Assembly: GCF_022049065.2 (NCBI RefSeq)
Contig: NZ_CP095744.1
Span: 186,001-250,000 of the forward strand
Direction of reading: 5' to 3'
DNA from: Niallia sp. Man26
Lineage (GTDB): Bacteria > Bacillota > Bacilli > Bacillales > Cytobacillaceae
Length of the DNA: 64,000 bases
Shown piece after piece: positions 33,223-42,058 of the stretch. A program made the position numbers and the translations under genes. The notes below the pieces were generated by a model. That model ran no database searches. It saw nothing but the letters and a program-made list of their open reading frames with translations, and was not told where the DNA came from. How positions within the stretch are numbered: position 1 is the first letter of the stretch; the number at the start of each line of letters is the position of its first letter.

Positions 33223-34281
33223 TTGAAGTGTCCACAATGTGTGTATACGAATCCAGATGGTGTGAAGTTCTGCATTAACTGTGGTGAAAAATTCATCAAG
33301 GACAATACGATGGGTGATGACAATAGCTTTTTTTACGAATTTGCCCATTATGTAGACATGGTACCGAAAAGAGAACGCTCTGTTAATCCTAAATTCCATA
33401 ATATCTTTTCCCGCGTTTTTCATGATCATAGTGAATTGGAAGCAGAACGGCTGTTTATTGTGGGAACGGCACTGACAACACCAAAGATTACGGAAGTGAC
33501 AGATACATGGCCTAAACCGTGGCTGTTTGCAAGGGTATTTATAATCGCTCTTCTTACATTCGCAGGTTTTTACATAGGTGTCAGCTATTTTAAAAATGCT
33601 AACTTTATCCCCGGATTGATTTTAACAGGGTCTTTTGCTGTTCCATTCACGACATTGATTTTCTTTTGGGAGATGAATGCTCCCCAAAATATTGCCTTTT
33701 ATAGAATTATGTACATTGTTTTGTTAGGCGGAATTCTTTCGATGCTTGTTGCATTATTATTTTTTGATATATTGCGGAATACGTCTAATGCAATAACAAC
33801 TGGAATTGTCGAAGAACTTGCCAAAACGATCACAGTTATTTCATTTGTCCGTTACCGAAAATACCGGTTTATTCTTAATGGACTGCTTATTGGTGCTGCT
33901 GTCGGTGTTGGATTTGCAGCATTTGAAACAGCAGGATATGCGTTAAGAGCTTTGCTTTCCGGCGGAGGATCGCATTTGTACTATACGATTTTATGGAGAG
34001 GGATTCTTGCTCCAGGCGGACATGTTGCTTGGTCTGCACTGGCAGGAGCTGCCTTTTGCAGGGTGCAGGGAGACGAGCCATTTAAACTGAGCATGCTCAT
34101 GCGCTTCCGGTTTTTACGAGTATTTATCTTAGTTGTGCTATTGCATGCTTTTTGGGATTTTGACGCTCCTTGGATGTTTCCTTATGGACAGCTCTCCCTG
34201 ATGGCAGCATCATGGGTCGCAGTATTTTTGTTAATACGTGCAGGCTTAAAAGAGATAGGAACAATGAAATTAAAGATCTAA
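33223..34281 (+). CDS. PrsW-type intramembrane protease with N-terminal zinc ribbon
   Basis: A 352-residue protein. Residues 1 to 22 hold a zinc ribbon (CPQC and CINC). After a linker of about 80 residues come eight or so membrane helices with the PrsW (M82/glutamic-type) motifs: EELAK (about residue 199), GFAAFETAGY, GGHVAWSALAGAAF and LLHAFWDF. PrsW proteases cut anti-sigma factors such as RsiW in stress responses; B. subtilis PrsW is shorter (about 218) and lacks the ribbon. The TTG start follows GGGGGGAAGG. A palindromic terminator follows immediately. Confidence 0.82.
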   Translation: MKCPQCVYTNPDGVKFCINCGEKFIKDNTMGDDNSFFYEFAHYVDMVPKRERSVNPKFHNIFSRVFHDHSELEAERLFIVGTALTTPKITEVTDTWPKPWLFARVFIIALLTFAGFYIGVSYFKNANFIPGLILTGSFAVPFTTLIFFWEMNAPQNIAFYRIMYIVLLGGILSMLVALLFFDILRNTSNAITTGIVEELAKTITVISFVRYRKYRFILNGLLIGAAVGVGFAAFETAGYALRALLSGGGSHLYYTILWRGILAPGGHVAWSALAGAAFCRVQGDEPFKLSMLMRFRFLRVFILVVLLHAFWDFDAPWMFPYGQLSLMAASWVAVFLLIRAGLKEIGTMKLKI

Positions 34282-34310
34282 GAAGCAGCGCGCTGCTTCT
34301 TATTTTTATT
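34281..34310 (+). terminator. Terminator after PrsW-like gene
   Basis: The palindrome AGAAGCAGCGCGCTGCTTCT is followed by TATTTTTATT. Confidence 0.8.
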
Positions 34311-34479
34311 AAGCAAATAATTTTACGCACTCACATATATTAATAAATTATTAAACAAAGCAATTAGGAATTATTAAAAATTCATTTTACGGAACTTTGT
34401 TTATTCTGTTTCGTATAGTTACTATACAACTTACAATTCTAATCCTTTTACAAAACGATAAGGGTGAGGTGTTTTTGGC

Positions 34480-35241
34480 TTGCAGACAAAAAAAGAAAAG
34501 GTACCGACTTCAAAAGGAATAATAGAATATTCTATTTCTGGAAAAGGAGAGCCGAATATTATTTTAATGAACGGCGGCTCCGGCCCGATTGAAGGCTGGA
34601 TGAAGATCATCAAGGAAATCTCTAAAATGTCTGCTGTCTTTGCTTATAACCGTCTAGGTGTGGGCGACAGTGAAAAACCGAAAGAAAATCAAGATGGAAT
34701 TACAATAATTGAAACACTCAGGGAAGCTTTAGCGGTCCTCAACATAAAGCCGCCATACTTGCTTGTAGGACATTCCCTCGGCGGTTTATATGCCAATTTA
34801 TATGCACGGCTCTATCCTGATGAAGTTTACGGAGTTGTCTTTCTAGAGGCCAGCCATCCGAATGATATGCTGCTGGATGAACATTATGGAAAGATTGTTA
34901 AATCAGTTAATAAAATGCTGTCAAGGTTTGATACTTTGTCAGCACATAAAAAATTCGATGAAATTCATTTTGTAAAAAAGACAATACAGCAGATTAACGA
35001 GCATCCCTCATTTCCTGAAATCCCGTTATATGTCATAACAGGGGGAAAGGCCAACAGACTTATCCCAAAGGAAGCACTAAAAAGAAGACAAGAAAATCAA
35101 CTGGAATTGTTGACATTAGCGAAAACCAGCAAACAAATAATAGCCAAAAACAGCGGTCATTTTCCGCAATTGACAGACCACAAGATTGTGATAACTACCA
35201 TTTTGGAAGCTGTACAGAATTATAAGGACAAACTGGAATAA
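34480..35241 (+). CDS. Alpha/beta hydrolase
   Basis: A 253-residue alpha/beta-hydrolase-fold enzyme. The oxyanion region is ILMNGGSGP, the nucleophile elbow is GHSLGG (Ser about residue 99), FLEASHP follows, and the catalytic His is in KNSGHFPQL near residue 227, with a likely acid in the preceding ITGGKAN strand region. No signal peptide, so cytoplasmic. Substrate unknown, ester or peptide. The TTG start follows AAGGGTGAGG. Confidence 0.85.
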   Translation: MQTKKEKVPTSKGIIEYSISGKGEPNIILMNGGSGPIEGWMKIIKEISKMSAVFAYNRLGVGDSEKPKENQDGITIIETLREALAVLNIKPPYLLVGHSLGGLYANLYARLYPDEVYGVVFLEASHPNDMLLDEHYGKIVKSVNKMLSRFDTLSAHKKFDEIHFVKKTIQQINEHPSFPEIPLYVITGGKANRLIPKEALKRRQENQLELLTLAKTSKQIIAKNSGHFPQLTDHKIVITTILEAVQNYKDKLE

Positions 35242-35343
35242 ATATTACATTGTGCTGATTAGCCATTTTTGCTACTATTATTTCATAGCTAATGATTTTG
35301 AAAATTAAAAGCGATTTCAATAGAATAATAGGCAGGTGCATAC

Positions 35344-36180
35344 ATGCAAAAAATCATATTTATGGATATTGACGGAACATTGGTTAATGATCATGGCATC
35401 ATTCCAGATTCAGCAAAACAGGCAGTCAGGCAAGCAAGGGAAAACGGCCATTTAGTGTTTATTTGTACGGGCCGGTCTAAAGCAGAACTGTTTCCGGAAA
35501 TACTAGAAGTCGGCTTCGACGGCATTATTGGGGCAGCCGGCGGATATATTGAAATAGACGAAGAAGTATTGCTGCATGAAAGAGTTAGTACAGAGGATGT
35601 AGAGCATCTTGTAGCCTATTTCGATGAGCATGGAATTGATTATTATTTAGAGTCAAATGGCGGCTTATTTGCCAGTAAAAACTGCAAAGCTCATATACGG
35701 AAGATTATTGATAACTTCTTAATGGAAAATCCACATGCAAGAGAAGAAGTGGAGAAAGGATTGCAGCCATTTCATGACTGCCTGATAGAAGGAGAAAATC
35801 CAATTAGAGATGATATAAATAAAATATCATTTTTAGGTTCGGATGTGCCTATATCAGAGATTAGCAGAGAATTTGAAGCTAAGTTTACGGTCATTTCAAG
35901 TACAGTCCCAATCTTTGGTGAAAACAGCGGGGAATTATCGGTTCCTGGCATTCATAAAGCTACGGCAATTGAGATACTCATAAATCATTTGAAGATTGAC
36001 AAACAAAACACATTTGCATATGGCGATGGCCTAAATGATTTAGAAATGCTTGAATACGTTCAATACGGTATCGCAATGGGTAATGCAAAAGAACCAGTGA
36101 AACTTGCAGCCGATGATATAACAGATACTCATGATGAACATGGTATTTATAACAGTTTTAAGAAATACGGATTGCTATAA
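35344..36180 (+). CDS. HAD-family (Cof-type) phosphatase
   Basis: A 278-residue Cof/YidA-like hydrolase. Motif I FMDIDGTLV (nucleophile Asp about residue 7), motif II ICTGRSK, motif III lysine in HKATAIEIL, and motif IV FAYGDGLNDLEML are all present; the cap is type IIB. Members dephosphorylate sugar phosphates, FMN or nucleotides; the substrate cannot be told. A bidirectional terminator (36183-36226) separates it from the convergent membrane protein gene. Confidence 0.88.
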   Translation: MQKIIFMDIDGTLVNDHGIIPDSAKQAVRQARENGHLVFICTGRSKAELFPEILEVGFDGIIGAAGGYIEIDEEVLLHERVSTEDVEHLVAYFDEHGIDYYLESNGGLFASKNCKAHIRKIIDNFLMENPHAREEVEKGLQPFHDCLIEGENPIRDDINKISFLGSDVPISEISREFEAKFTVISSTVPIFGENSGELSVPGIHKATAIEILINHLKIDKQNTFAYGDGLNDLEMLEYVQYGIAMGNAKEPVKLAADDITDTHDEHGIYNSFKKYGLL

Positions 36181-36182
36181 AG

Positions 36183-36226
36183 AGAACATGGAGCAAAGCA
36201 TTGCTTTGCTCCTTAGTTCTTTTTAA
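36183..36226. terminator. Bidirectional terminator
   Basis: GGAGCAAAGCA and TGCTTTGCTCC with outer AGAAC/GTTCT arms, overlapping the end of the minus-strand gene. Confidence 0.75.
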
Positions 36227-36683
36227 AATGATTAGACAGGCTTCCGTAAAGTAGCTGAGATCCATACAACAAAAAGGTTTTTATTAAGAAAACAACAGAT
36301 AATTGAAATTTAGTCAATCTGACTAAGGTTACATAACCAACTTTTTTGAACAAATCCATCCCTATATATGTAAACAGGGAATCTATTATAAGATTCACTA
36401 AAAAATAAAGCTTAAACTTTCCAAATGTGTATTTTAAAATCCAGATGGAGCCAATGAAAAATGGTCCAAATATTAAAGGTAACTCTGCTAATACATTTGG
36501 TCTTACATTATAAGGAAACCACCACCATTTTCTTTTTTCAGCAAATCTCCCTTCAAGTACAAGGTATGTACTCATCGTAAGCGCTGCTAATGCATATTTC
36601 TTAAAAATGTTTTTTCCCATTAGCGGGAGGGACATCCATGGTAAAACGGCCATTAAAACAACAATCCATCTGTTTTTCTTCAT
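36213..36683 (-). CDS. Unknown multi-pass membrane protein
   Basis: A 156-residue protein with about four membrane helices (VVLMAVLPWMSLPLMG, ALAALTMSTYLVLEG, PLIFGPFFIGSIWILKYTF, YFLVNLIIDSLFTYIG) and a basic C-terminus. Similar small membrane proteins of unknown role occur in Bacillus. ATG 36683 is preferred over ATG 36701 because AAGGAT lies at proper distance. No function assigned. Confidence 0.7.
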   Translation of the reverse strand: MKKNRWIVVLMAVLPWMSLPLMGKNIFKKYALAALTMSTYLVLEGRFAEKRKWWWFPYNVRPNVLAELPLIFGPFFIGSIWILKYTFGKFKLYFLVNLIIDSLFTYIGMDLFKKVGYVTLVRLTKFQLSVVFLIKTFLLYGSQLLYGSLSNHFKKN

Positions 36684-36808
36684 AGTATCAATCCTTAACA
36701 TAATGTCTTCTTAATTTTAGCTGTTTTCTTTTTCTTATTCAGAAAAAAGCAATAATTGTCAAAAAAACGGCTGGTGATTTTGCTATTCTATCTATAGGGA
36801 GGTAAGAG

Positions 36809-37699
36809 ATGTACAGTCAAATGATACGGCAATCAGTCGAGTTTATTGAAACGAACATCCATGAACCACTATCTTTAAGTATTCTTGCTAAAGAAGCAGG
36901 ATTTTCTAAATATCACTTTCATCGCATTTTTCAAAAGGAAATTGGCGTCTCCGCTTCTGAATATATTCGATACCGGAGGCTTGCCAACGCTGCCCATATG
37001 CTTCTTTACACAGATGAAAAAATAATTGATATTGCCTTTTACTATCACTTTGAGTCACAAGAATCCTTTACACGCTCCTTTAAAAAATATTATCAAATAC
37101 CGCCAGGACAATATCGGAAACTCATGAGCAAGCTTACACTACAAAGGGAGGAAATAACCATGAAAGATAGTCAATTATTAAAAGGCTGGAATTTAAGCGG
37201 ATCAAACCCTTTTCATTATGAAATGGCGATCGACAGGAAAAATGTTCACAAAGGCAAAGCGTCAGGCTGTTTGAAAGCAATTCAGCCTTCTGCCTCACAA
37301 GATTTTGCAACCATGATGCAGCAGTTTAAAGCAGATAAATATCTTAACAAAAGATTAAAGCTGACTGGTTTTATTAAAACGAAGGATGTTGATATATCCT
37401 GTGGTCTATGGATGCGAATCGATGATAGGCTTGGCGATGTTTTACAGTTTGATAATATGAGCAATCGACCGATTACTGGCGACACGGAATGGAATCACTA
37501 CTCCATCGTACTAGATATTCCAAAAAACAGTGCAGTAATTGCCTTTGGTGTTTTACTTTCAGGGAATGGCAGTGTTTGGGTAGATGGAATTAGATTTGAA
37601 GAGGTAGATGAACATACTCCTACAACAAACATGGATTTTACAGAAGAACTGTTAGATGAGCCTGTAAACTTATCCTTTGAGGAATGGATCGAACACTAA
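36809..37699 (+). CDS. AraC-family regulator with C-terminal beta-sandwich domain
   Basis: A 296-residue protein with an N-terminal AraC DNA-binding domain: LSILAKEAGFSKYHFHRIFQ (first helix-turn-helix, about residues 23 to 42) and IIDIAFYYHFESQESFTRSFKKYY (second). Residues about 125 to 275 form a beta-rich domain (LKLTGFIKTKDVDIS, GLWMRIDDRLGDVLQFD, GNGSVWVDGIRFEEV) resembling carbohydrate-binding-like modules seen in some Bacillus AraC regulators. The DNA-binding domain is N-terminal, the reverse of AraC itself. Effector and targets unknown. Confidence 0.85.
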   Translation: MYSQMIRQSVEFIETNIHEPLSLSILAKEAGFSKYHFHRIFQKEIGVSASEYIRYRRLANAAHMLLYTDEKIIDIAFYYHFESQESFTRSFKKYYQIPPGQYRKLMSKLTLQREEITMKDSQLLKGWNLSGSNPFHYEMAIDRKNVHKGKASGCLKAIQPSASQDFATMMQQFKADKYLNKRLKLTGFIKTKDVDISCGLWMRIDDRLGDVLQFDNMSNRPITGDTEWNHYSIVLDIPKNSAVIAFGVLLSGNGSVWVDGIRFEEVDEHTPTTNMDFTEELLDEPVNLSFEEWIEH

Positions 37700-37734
37700 T
37701 GATAAAATGATGTAAGGAGAGAGGGTGTACACAT

Positions 37735-38214
37735 ATGAACAAAGAAGATAAGTTAAGTGCTGAGAAACTGCTGAAATATTTATGTATTGGCGCAACAGTA
37801 GAAGGGATTAGCTTTTACGGTCCAAAGCTCCTTCTCACAGAAAGTGAAACGAATTCGAAACGATTGGGTGATGGCCAGATTTATATTACAATTGAAAGCG
37901 AGTTTGCCATCATCCAATCTAAGGCTGACACACTTCCTGTCCTTGATGACTTGCCAAAACGAAACGCCAAAGATGCATGTAAAATCCTTTGTGAACTTAG
38001 CTTGATGAAAATAGCAGATGTTTCCTTACATGATGAAATTCCTCATTTGCTGCTGACATTTGAGACTGGAGAGGTTTTGTTCATATGTGGTCATGATAAT
38101 ATGTATGAGTCTTGGCAAGCAGGTTTTTTTGGAGACAGTGATGGTGAGTATTGGGAAATTGTTGCATGCCCTGGTGATGAACTGGCGATATGGGGCCCTG
38201 ACGATATAGTATAA
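37735..38214 (+). CDS. Unknown acidic protein
   Basis: A 159-residue soluble acidic protein, not recognised. Alternating strands (VEGISFYGPKLLLTES, YITIESEFAIIQSK, HLLLTFETGEVLFICG) suggest a single beta-rich domain; it ends in an Asp/Trp-rich tail (DELAIWGPDDIV). The plan resembles small single-domain immunity or housekeeping proteins of Firmicutes, without firm evidence. A ribosome site AAGGAGAGAGG precedes the ATG, and a terminator-like hairpin (GAAGCC/GGCTTC, near 38222) follows. Confidence 0.65.
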   Translation: MNKEDKLSAEKLLKYLCIGATVEGISFYGPKLLLTESETNSKRLGDGQIYITIESEFAIIQSKADTLPVLDDLPKRNAKDACKILCELSLMKIADVSLHDEIPHLLLTFETGEVLFICGHDNMYESWQAGFFGDSDGEYWEIVACPGDELAIWGPDDIV

Positions 38215-38355
38215 ATAATGGAAGCCGTACAGGCTTCTTTTTTATTTTATTTTGTTATACTTGAAAAGCGCTTCAATAGGAAATTTATATTATAATAGGG
38301 TAGAAAGACTAGTAAATATTTTGATTATACATAAGAGAAGAAAGAGGGGAAATCT

Positions 38356-38835
38356 TTGGCATTTCTGGCAGAATTAGACGCAACTACGAAAGAAGATTTG
38401 CAATCATTCGTTGGAGCGAAATATGAAAGCAGTTATAAAAAAAGATGGTATGGCATGTCTGACCGCCGTTCCAAATTATCGTGGAATTGGGCATGCTTCT
38501 TTTTTGGTCCATTTTGGATGTCCTATCGCAAAATGTATAGGCTTTCATACGGGTATTTGGCAGCTTATTTTATTTTAGAGCTTATTGTTAATATAATTGG
38601 TGACGAGCTATCGGCAATTGGACTCGTTGATATGATTATTTGGTTAGGATTAACGGTTTTTGTTAACTATTTTTACTTAGAAAAAGCAAAAAAAGCAGTA
38701 GCAGCCCAAAAAAACGTAAGCACAGAGAAACGCAAAAAGGAATTATCCCAACTAGGAGGGACAAGCGTTGCCGCAGTATTCGTGTATGTGCTTGCTACCA
38801 TAATTTTAGGGTCAGTAGTTCAAATTCTGATTTAA
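38356..38835 (+). CDS. DUF2628 domain membrane protein
   Basis: A 159-residue protein with the DUF2628 signature SKLSWNWACFFFGPFWMSYRKMY (residues about 38 to 60) followed by membrane helices (LAAYFILELIVNIIG, IIWLGLTVFVNYFYL) and a C-terminal helix after a charged linker. Family members are small inner-membrane proteins of unknown role. The TTG start follows GAGGGGAAA. Confidence 0.82.
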   Translation: MAFLAELDATTKEDLQSFVGAKYESSYKKRWYGMSDRRSKLSWNWACFFFGPFWMSYRKMYRLSYGYLAAYFILELIVNIIGDELSAIGLVDMIIWLGLTVFVNYFYLEKAKKAVAAQKNVSTEKRKKELSQLGGTSVAAVFVYVLATIILGSVVQILI

Positions 38836-39035
38836 TGATAGAAGCTTGCAGCTGCAGGCTTCTATTTTTATTTTCACAAATGAACGTATACAGACAGGTT
38901 TCATCTTTCGCCGAAAAAATACAAAAATATACAACATTTAAAAAAAACTATACGTTTATTAGCGATAAATTCACACTGTATTTACAATCTATCATTAAAC
39001 TAACGTTGAAAGTAAAAATACAGAGAGAGAAGTGA

Positions 39036-41207
39036 ATGAATTTGTCAAATAAAGGCGTAAAAAAGGATAATAAGAAAAATCAAAAGTCGAAAATACCGAT
39101 TCTATTATTAACAACACTATTAACTACACAAGGTGCCTATTCCGCTTCTGCAGCAACTGATCATTCTGCAATTGAACCAAAACCGGGAGCTTACGGATAC
39201 TATGTAGACGTATATGGCAGCAATGAAAGTTCAAACATGACCCCTGAGACAAACTCCTCTATTGGTGTCCTCTCGAAGTTTTTAGACATTTGGCAGCCGG
39301 GAGATTCATGGGATAACGGAACAGTGTTAAATGAGAGTGTACATAAACATAATATCGATACTTCTATCTCCATTACAAAAAACCGCACAGAAGCGGAAGC
39401 AAAAGATGCTTACTTAAGTGATCGCCGTAATCAAAACTATAGTGTAATCACAGGTCTTGGGCCTTATGCAGATAATTTTAAAGCAGGGTCTAACGCTGGA
39501 ACAACGATTCCAGATGAAATTCCTCAAGATGCGACAAGTGTGAAATATGAAGACGGAGGAAACAGCAACGGCAATTGGGCAGATACTGATTCCAGTCTTG
39601 GAAGTATGGTAAACCTGATAAATACAATCCGCTGGACAGGAGCTTCTACCTCTTCAGCAAAAGCTTACTATAGCTATAAACGCCCGTTCCGTTGGAGTGA
39701 AGATGTAAGCATACTGCCGACACTTGTTCCCGCTAAAAAGGACGACCCATCTAGTGATGGCGGTTTTCCAAGCGGACATACAAATGCAGCATATTTAGCA
39801 TCATACGGACTTGCTTATGCAGTGCCTGAACGCTTTGAAGAAATGATTACAAGAGCATCAGAGCTTGGCAACAGCCGAATCGTAGCTGGAATGCATTCAC
39901 CACTAGATGTAATCGGCGGCCGAGTGATGTCAACAGCTGTCGCAGCTGCAGCACTGAATGATTCTGCGAACAAAAGTGTAAAAGACGCAGCATACAAACA
40001 AGCACATGAAGTGCTACTAACACAAGAAGGCACTTCATATGATGCTTACAGTGATTACGAAACAAATAAACAAAACTATACAAAGCGTCTTACTTACGGA
40101 TTCCAACAAATTGGCGACACAACAAAACCAATGGTAGTGCCAAAGGGTGCTGAAGTATTACTTGAAACTCGCTTCCCATATTTAGATGACATGCAACGCC
40201 GCTGGGTGCTGTATACAACAGGCTTGCCATCTGGTTACCCTGTTTTAGACGACAGTGAAGGCTGGGGCCGTTTGAATCTTTTTGCAGCAGCAGGAGGATA
40301 TGATGCATTTGAAACAAATGTTAATGTAACGATGGACAGCTCTCTTGGCGGCTTCAATGCTGCTGACAGCTGGAAAAATGATATCTCTGGAACAGGCAGT
40401 CTAACGAAGGATGGAACTGGAGCCTTAACATTAACAGGCAACAATACATATACAGGTGGAACAGTATTGGAAGAAGGTTCCCTTATCGCAAACTCAAGCA
40501 CAGCTTTCGGAGCTGGTGAAGTTGTTAATAGCGGCGGTACAATGAATGAAAATATAACTGGCAGTATCACAATCGGAGAAGGCTTTACCCAAACAGATGG
40601 TGGTACACTGGAATTAAACATTGGCAGAAAGGAAGAAGTTTTGAAAATTGACGGAGAAGCAGCGTTTGGCGGTACATTGAAGCTAAACTTTACTGATGGC
40701 TATGTACCTGCAGCAGATGCAGATATTATCAGCTACAGCACTTTAGCGAGTGACAGCAAATTTGCTTCTGTAGAAATAACAGGACTTCCTGAAAACTATC
40801 AAGTCGTTTATGGGGAAAATGCACTTCAAGTTTCAGCTGAAAAAGAAGAACCAGAAGAAGACAACACTCCTGAAGTTCCTTCTAATCCAGATGAAACAGT
40901 TGATAACGACGAAGAAAATAACAGTAATAACCCAGCACTAGTAGATTCAGACAATAATAACGAAGAAAATACAGTGGATAACAATGATAAAATAAGTAAG
41001 GAGGACAAGGAAGAAGCAGCACCTGTTACTGGCAGCAGCAACGAAAATGTGAACAATTCGGGCAAAACAGCAGACACAAATTCTGTGAAAAACCCGCAAA
41101 CAGGGGATAATACGAATATTTTCCTATATGTAGGCACATTATTAGCATCAGCAGTAGCAGCTTCCATTGTATTCTGGAAGCGAAAAATGAAACGAGCAAA
41201 CCAATAA
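39036..41207 (+). CDS. Cell-wall-anchored PAP2 phosphatase with autotransporter-type repeats
   Basis: A 723-residue secreted protein. Signal peptide (residues 1 to about 39, hydrophobic ILLLTTLLTTQGAYSASA). PAP2 acid-phosphatase core at about 210 to 300 with all three motifs: KRPFRW, PSGHTNAAY and SRIVAGMHSPLD. At about 440 to 620 are passenger-associated beta-strand repeats (TGNNTYTGGTVLEEGSL), a feature of Gram-negative autotransporters. Then an Asp/Asn/Glu-rich spacer and a sorting signal NPQTGD, a membrane helix (IFLYVGTLLASAVAASIVFW) and KRKMKR. The NPQTG form is the type recognised by class B sortases, and a class B sortase gene follows. It probably releases phosphate from organic compounds at the cell surface. 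Confidence 0.88.
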   Translation: MNLSNKGVKKDNKKNQKSKIPILLLTTLLTTQGAYSASAATDHSAIEPKPGAYGYYVDVYGSNESSNMTPETNSSIGVLSKFLDIWQPGDSWDNGTVLNESVHKHNIDTSISITKNRTEAEAKDAYLSDRRNQNYSVITGLGPYADNFKAGSNAGTTIPDEIPQDATSVKYEDGGNSNGNWADTDSSLGSMVNLINTIRWTGASTSSAKAYYSYKRPFRWSEDVSILPTLVPAKKDDPSSDGGFPSGHTNAAYLASYGLAYAVPERFEEMITRASELGNSRIVAGMHSPLDVIGGRVMSTAVAAAALNDSANKSVKDAAYKQAHEVLLTQEGTSYDAYSDYETNKQNYTKRLTYGFQQIGDTTKPMVVPKGAEVLLETRFPYLDDMQRRWVLYTTGLPSGYPVLDDSEGWGRLNLFAAAGGYDAFETNVNVTMDSSLGGFNAADSWKNDISGTGSLTKDGTGALTLTGNNTYTGGTVLEEGSLIANSSTAFGAGEVVNSGGTMNENITGSITIGEGFTQTDGGTLELNIGRKEEVLKIDGEAAFGGTLKLNFTDGYVPAADADIISYSTLASDSKFASVEITGLPENYQVVYGENALQVSAEKEEPEEDNTPEVPSNPDETVDNDEENNSNNPALVDSDNNNEENTVDNNDKISKEDKEEAAPVTGSSNENVNNSGKTADTNSVKNPQTGDNTNIFLYVGTLLASAVAASIVFWKRKMKRANQ

Positions 41208-41220
41208 TTAATTACAACAC

Positions 41221-41251
41221 TGCTCCCCTAAAGAATTAGCTTTATGGGAGC
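41221..41251 (+). terminator. Hairpin between phosphatase and sortase genes
   Basis: TGCTCCC and GGGAGCA with inner CTAAAG/CTTTAT pairing, followed by TCTTTC. It resembles a partial terminator within the two-gene unit. Confidence 0.6.
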
Positions 41252-41285
41252 ATCTTTCATTTAAAGCAGTAAAGGTGGAGTGAAT

Positions 41286-42035
41286 TTGACGATCATTGAG
41301 CAAAAAAAATCCAATTGGCTGCAGCAAATCGTGCTTATTCTTTCAATCGGTGTCTTTCTTTTTAGCCTATTTAAGATTGGTCATATTGTGTACGGCTATG
41401 TGAAAAATGATAAGATAATGGCAGAAATTCAAGAAGTGTATCACAAAGACACAAGCACGACAAGTAAGGCAGCAGATCCACTTGAAAGCATGACAGAAAT
41501 CAATGAAGATATTATCGGGTGGATGACGATAGATGATACAAAAATAGATTATCCGATTTTACAAAGCACGGATAATGAATACTATTTGAATCGGAATTAT
41601 AAAAAAGAAGAGTCAAAAGCAGGAAGTATTTTTATGGATTATCGAAACAAGCAAGGCGCAGACAATCTTCATACCATCATCTATGGTCATGAAATGAAAA
41701 ATGGGTCAATGTTTGGCGAGTTAGAGAAATTATTAGATGAAGACTTTTTTTCCAAGCACCATACCTTCCAGTATAAAACGAAGGCCGGAAACTACGAAGT
41801 CGAAATTTTCTCTGTTTATGCAACAACCACCGAATTCGATTATTTAAAAACAGAGTTTTCTACAGATGAACAATACAAGGATTTCCTGCAAACTATTTCA
41901 GCAAAATCTGCGTTTCCAACAAACGTAGAATTAAATGAACAAGACCAGATTATCACATTATCAACATGCAGCAATATGTCAGACCCGAATGAAGGCAGAT
42001 TTGTTGTTCATGGGAAAATAACAGAGATACAATAG
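41286..42035 (+). CDS. srtB: Class B sortase
   Basis: A 249-residue transpeptidase anchored by one N-terminal membrane helix (IVLILSIGVFLFSLFKIG). Class B features: the WMTIDDTKIDYPILQ strand, catalytic His in IIYGHEMKNGSMF, catalytic Cys in LSTCSN near residue 229, and catalytic Arg in EGRFVVHGK. It cleaves an NPxTG-like signal and links the protein to the peptidoglycan cross-bridge. It follows the phosphatase gene, which ends in NPQTG, so the two form an enzyme/substrate pair. TTG 41286 is preferred because AAGGTGGAG has proper spacing; a GTG at 41280 abuts it. Confidence 0.88.
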   Translation: MTIIEQKKSNWLQQIVLILSIGVFLFSLFKIGHIVYGYVKNDKIMAEIQEVYHKDTSTTSKAADPLESMTEINEDIIGWMTIDDTKIDYPILQSTDNEYYLNRNYKKEESKAGSIFMDYRNKQGADNLHTIIYGHEMKNGSMFGELEKLLDEDFFSKHHTFQYKTKAGNYEVEIFSVYATTTEFDYLKTEFSTDEQYKDFLQTISAKSAFPTNVELNEQDQIITLSTCSNMSDPNEGRFVVHGKITEIQ

Positions 42036-42058
42036 CTTTTTAAAAACAGGGAAATAAG

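Noticed and set aside
38835..39035. 66-residue plus-strand frame between the DUF2628 and phosphatase genes
   Set aside because: Starts at the DUF2628 stop without a ribosome site, runs through promoter-like A/T DNA, no recognisable domain.
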